From Geoglobus sp. (GTDB lineage Archaea > Halobacteriota > Archaeoglobi > Archaeoglobales > Archaeoglobaceae), in the NCBI GenBank assembly GCA_027016965.1, contig JALURI010000119.1, positions 1 to 13,553 on the forward strand: 13,553 bases of DNA. Direction: 5' to 3'. The notes under the pieces are model-generated. The model made no database searches, was not told the origin of the DNA, and saw only the letters and a program-made list of their open reading frames with translations. The stretch's first letter is position 1; every line of letters begins with the position of its first letter. This document shows positions 12,913-13,553 of the stretch, in pieces. A program made the position numbers and the translations under genes.

Positions 12913-13553
12913 ATGATCGATCAGTTCATTGGCAAAATTATCGCCATCTCCGGTCTTTCTCTATCAATATTCATGTTGTACTTAATAAGTGTGTGCAATG
13001 AAAAAGAGATTCAAATGACATCCTTTTCATGGAGTGAATTTGCACCATATTTCACCGCTTCGTCATTTATTTTCCTTGTCTACAGCTTTATTGAAGCTAC
13101 CGAACTGATTGCCTCTTTTTATGTTTCTCTAAATCCAAAACATATCTATTATGTGAGTTTTGCAGCCAGTATTGGCATGATCCTTCTCATGGCTCTCCTG
13201 CTGAGATCTGTATTGAGGTTAAGATGTATTAACGTGACACTGGGAGAATCCGTGTTTTACGGAAAATTCGGTATAACCCTCATCTACATAGCCATCCTTG
13301 TACTGATAATGGATCGAATGAAAAACGTTTCCAGTGTGTACTTTCTCCTGAAACTTGTTTCTGAATCTCTTTTTGTTGCCTTCATACCGATTTTTGCTTA
13401 CATAACCATAAGATCGATAAAATACACCACTCTCATAAAAAAAGGTCTCATAATTGCACCACCCCACACACTGAACGTTTTTCTTGGGGTTGTATCGTCC
13501 TTTACCATCTTTTTTATGGCTGTTCTGCTCAATGCCATTGGAGAGTACAAACT
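12913..13553 (+). CDS. Multi-pass membrane protein of unknown function (partial, runs off the right edge)
   Basis: I translated this frame by hand; it is open from ATG at 12913 to the window end (213 codons plus 2 bases) without a stop. The protein is strongly hydrophobic with about six TM segments (roughly 8-27, 46-66, 82-100, 116-134, 145-167 and 187-208). They are joined by short loops with basic residues (for example LRLRC, RSIKYTTLIKKG). I see no catalytic motif and recognise no family. The TATA box 25 bases upstream and the absence of a ribosome site support a leaderless start at this ATG. An overlapping minus-strand frame (13219-13467) is weaker because it sits inside this frame and lacks a promoter. 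The true length is unknown. Confidence 0.75.
   Translation, partial: MIDQFIGKIIAISGLSLSIFMLYLISVCNEKEIQMTSFSWSEFAPYFTASSFIFLVYSFIEATELIASFYVSLNPKHIYYVSFAASIGMILLMALLLRSVLRLRCINVTLGESVFYGKFGITLIYIAILVLIMDRMKNVSSVYFLLKLVSESLFVAFIPIFAYITIRSIKYTTLIKKGLIIAPPHTLNVFLGVVSSFTIFFMAVLLNAIGEYK

Noticed and set aside
13219..13467. 82-codon minus-strand frame
   Set aside because: It lies inside the long plus-strand membrane protein frame that has its own promoter; the minus frame has none and looks like a shadow.

Overview
The window looks like the chromosome of a hyperthermophilic euryarchaeon, most likely Archaeoglobales (Archaeoglobus, Geoglobus or Ferroglobus relatives). This is inferred from three things. 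The copper ATPase has the [16 protein letters not shown] signature I remember from Archaeoglobus fulgidus CopA. Genes start behind archaeal BRE/TATA boxes about 25-28 bases before the start codon, often with no leader. Strong GGAGGTG ribosome sites appear inside operons. No rRNA, tRNA, CRISPR array or insertion sequence was seen.

Positions 1-7424, minus strand: one gene series read right to left. It runs from a small two-TM SHOCT protein, through a CopB-type (CPH) and a CopA-type (CPC) copper P-type ATPase, to a membrane-anchored tandem Ig-like (COG1361-type) surface protein and an FtsX/MacB-type ABC permease cut by the window edge. Gaps are 12, 35, 43 and 12 bases, so it reads as an operon for copper efflux followed by a possible envelope export pair.

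Positions 7425-7751 are a divergent control region. Positions 7752-9302, plus strand: a 2-Cys peroxiredoxin; a secreted Gly/Tyr/Met/His-rich small protein whose ribosome site sits in a predicted mRNA hairpin; a second SHOCT protein; then a tiny autonomous unit (BRE/TATA, a 21-codon Cys-rich ORF, a hairpin and a T-tract) not previously listed as a gene. Together with the cop operon this looks like a metal and oxidative stress neighbourhood.

Positions 9348-11665, plus strand: pyruvate kinase on its own promoter, then a membrane-anchored rhodanese overlapping a membrane-anchored thioredoxin-like protein. The rhodanese promoter carries a perfect 8-3-8 dyad. The pair probably handles extracytoplasmic sulfur or thiol redox.

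Positions 11655-12785, minus strand: a calcineurin-like phosphoesterase fused to a low-molecular-weight phosphatase/ArsC-like domain whose nucleophilic Cys is Ser. It diverges from an unidentified multi-pass membrane protein that runs off the right edge (12913-13553).
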